From Lachnospiraceae bacterium (lineage in GTDB: Bacteria; Bacillota; Clostridia; Lachnospirales; Lachnospiraceae): a stretch of 58,605 nt of DNA. Every line of letters begins with the position of its first letter. The first letter of the stretch is position 1. The stretch is taken from assembly GCA_019424135.1 (NCBI GenBank), contig JAHYZZ010000002.1, forward strand, positions 21,626 to 80,230. Reading direction: 5' to 3'. The notes under the pieces were generated by a model. It had not been told where the DNA came from, ran no database searches, and worked only from the letters and a program-made list of their open reading frames with translations. The position numbers and the translations under genes are program-made. Shown here one piece after another: positions 57,842 through 58,605 of this stretch.

Positions 57842-58447
57842 ATGAGAGATACGTGTAGGATTTTTCTTAGAGCAGTAATGGCCGGAGTCACCATTGCTAT
57901 AGGAGGTACGGTTTATCTTTCCCTGGAAAACAAGATAGCAGGCTCGCTGTTTTTTACAGTCGGACTGTATGTGATTGTACTGAATGGCCTGAATCTGTAT
58001 ACAGGAAAGATCGGGTACCTTGTAGAGCAAAAAGAAATGTTTCCTTACATACGGATGCTTGCGCTTACCTGGCTGGGAAATCTTGTTGGAACGGTTGTGG
58101 CAGCATCAGCTGTGAAGGTGTCCAGAATTTCTGGGAGCAGCGAAAAGGCGGCAGAACTCTGTAATGGAAAACTTTCGGATTCCATGGCCAGCATTTTGAT
58201 TCTTGCCATATTTTGCGGAATTTTGATGTATGTTGCAGTGGACGGATTTCAAGAGAGAGGGAATCCGCTGATCTTATTTTTGTGCGTCAGTGTATTTATT
58301 CTTTCTGGATTTGAACATTGCATAGCGAATATGTTTTATTTTACATTAGCAGAGATGTGGTCTTTCAAAACTTTTCTTTACCTGCTTTTGATGACGATTG
58401 GGAACAGCTTAGGAGGAATGATGATTCCGGCTGTGAAAAAAATATAA
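57842..58447 (+). CDS. Formate/nitrite transporter family protein (short form)
   Basis: A 201-residue membrane protein with about six helices, shorter than FocA (about 280 residues). The C-terminal SGFEHCIANMFYF matches the FNT signature, as does NPLILFLCVSVFILSGFEH. It probably exports or imports formate; its place after fhs-fchA-folD supports this. The start at 57842 has GAGGA upstream. No terminator of note follows before the polA promoter. Confidence 0.8.
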   Translation: MRDTCRIFLRAVMAGVTIAIGGTVYLSLENKIAGSLFFTVGLYVIVLNGLNLYTGKIGYLVEQKEMFPYIRMLALTWLGNLVGTVVAASAVKVSRISGSSEKAAELCNGKLSDSMASILILAIFCGILMYVAVDGFQERGNPLILFLCVSVFILSGFEHCIANMFYFTLAEMWSFKTFLYLLLMTIGNSLGGMMIPAVKKI

Positions 58448-58535
58448 AAGATATTAGGAACAACTTATCCTTTTAAAAATTGTCGAATTGGTGTATAGTA
58501 AAAGGTAGTTCTAATTTAGGATGGAGAAGTTGTTC

Positions 58536-58605
58536 ATGAATCAAAAAATTGTACTGATAGACGGCCATAGTATATTGAACCGCGCGTTCTATGGGCTTCC
58601 GGATC
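58536..58605 (+). CDS. polA: DNA polymerase I, N-terminal end (partial)
   Basis: Only 23 codons lie in the window: MNQKIVLIDGHSILNRAFYG, the start of the 5'-nuclease domain of PolA. GGAGAAG precedes the ATG. The preceding 90 bases contain TATAGT (58494-58499) with a poor -35. Confidence 0.8.
   Translation, partial: MNQKIVLIDGHSILNRAFYGLPD

Overview
The window is a low-to-medium GC Firmicutes chromosome segment, most like a gut Lachnospiraceae (Clostridia). The host flanks carry a pyruvate kinase, a glycine-riboswitch glycine cleavage operon, a large 2-hydroxyacyl-CoA dehydratase activase-type protein and a membrane-anchored MerR regulator, all with strong AGGAGG ribosome binding sites and consensus sigma-A promoters. 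The family-level assignment is an inference from gene content.

Left host flank (1-11550): end of a molybdate transporter (modB, modC), a MerR regulator with its own 19-bp-spacer promoter, a 1419-aa activase-like protein on the minus strand, a rhomboid-like membrane protein, pyk, and a TrmB regulator overlapping a lysA-type decarboxylase.

Prophage (about 11551-47365, about 35.8 kb), inserted at the 3' end of a tRNA-Leu(CAA) gene that remains intact at the right end; a 19-bp core is repeated at both ends. Order: tyrosine integrase, TerB/BRCT-like protein, CI-like S24 repressor, divergent operator/promoter region, Cro-like protein, a Tad2-like (DUF2829) small protein, early genes interrupted by two minus-strand morons, an HUH rolling-circle-type Rep with an adjacent repeat/hairpin region, RNase H-like and zinc-ribbon proteins, a second tyrosine recombinase, PcfK/PcfJ-like proteins, a late regulator, HNH, terminase, an HK97-type head (portal, protease, capsid), a siphovirus tail (tail chaperone with a -1 frameshift, tape measure, Dit, Gp37-like), a host-recognition protein, Ig-like proteins, holin and endolysin.

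The most striking structure is a shufflon-like system. The C-terminal third of the host-recognition protein gene (40693-41592) begins at a 15-bp site (A[C/T]TAAATAGCAAAAT, read in frame as L-N-S-K). The same site recurs at four other places, and a degenerate copy at a sixth, each opening a different promoterless C-terminal cassette of about 85-120 codons. The six cassettes form three convergent pairs: one pair at the expression locus and two pairs stored beyond the endolysin terminator next to attR. Inversion would swap the receptor-binding tip. The second tyrosine recombinase (20951-21991) is a plausible but unproven invertase.

Right host flank (47349-58605): tRNA-Leu, then a glycine riboswitch and gcvT-gcvH-gcvPA-gcvPB-lplA-lpdA-fhs-fchA-folD-formate/nitrite-type transporter, followed by the start of polA. 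Together these genes can take glycine through methylene-, methenyl- and formyl-tetrahydrofolate to formate with ATP formation and export of formate; the direction of flux is inferred.
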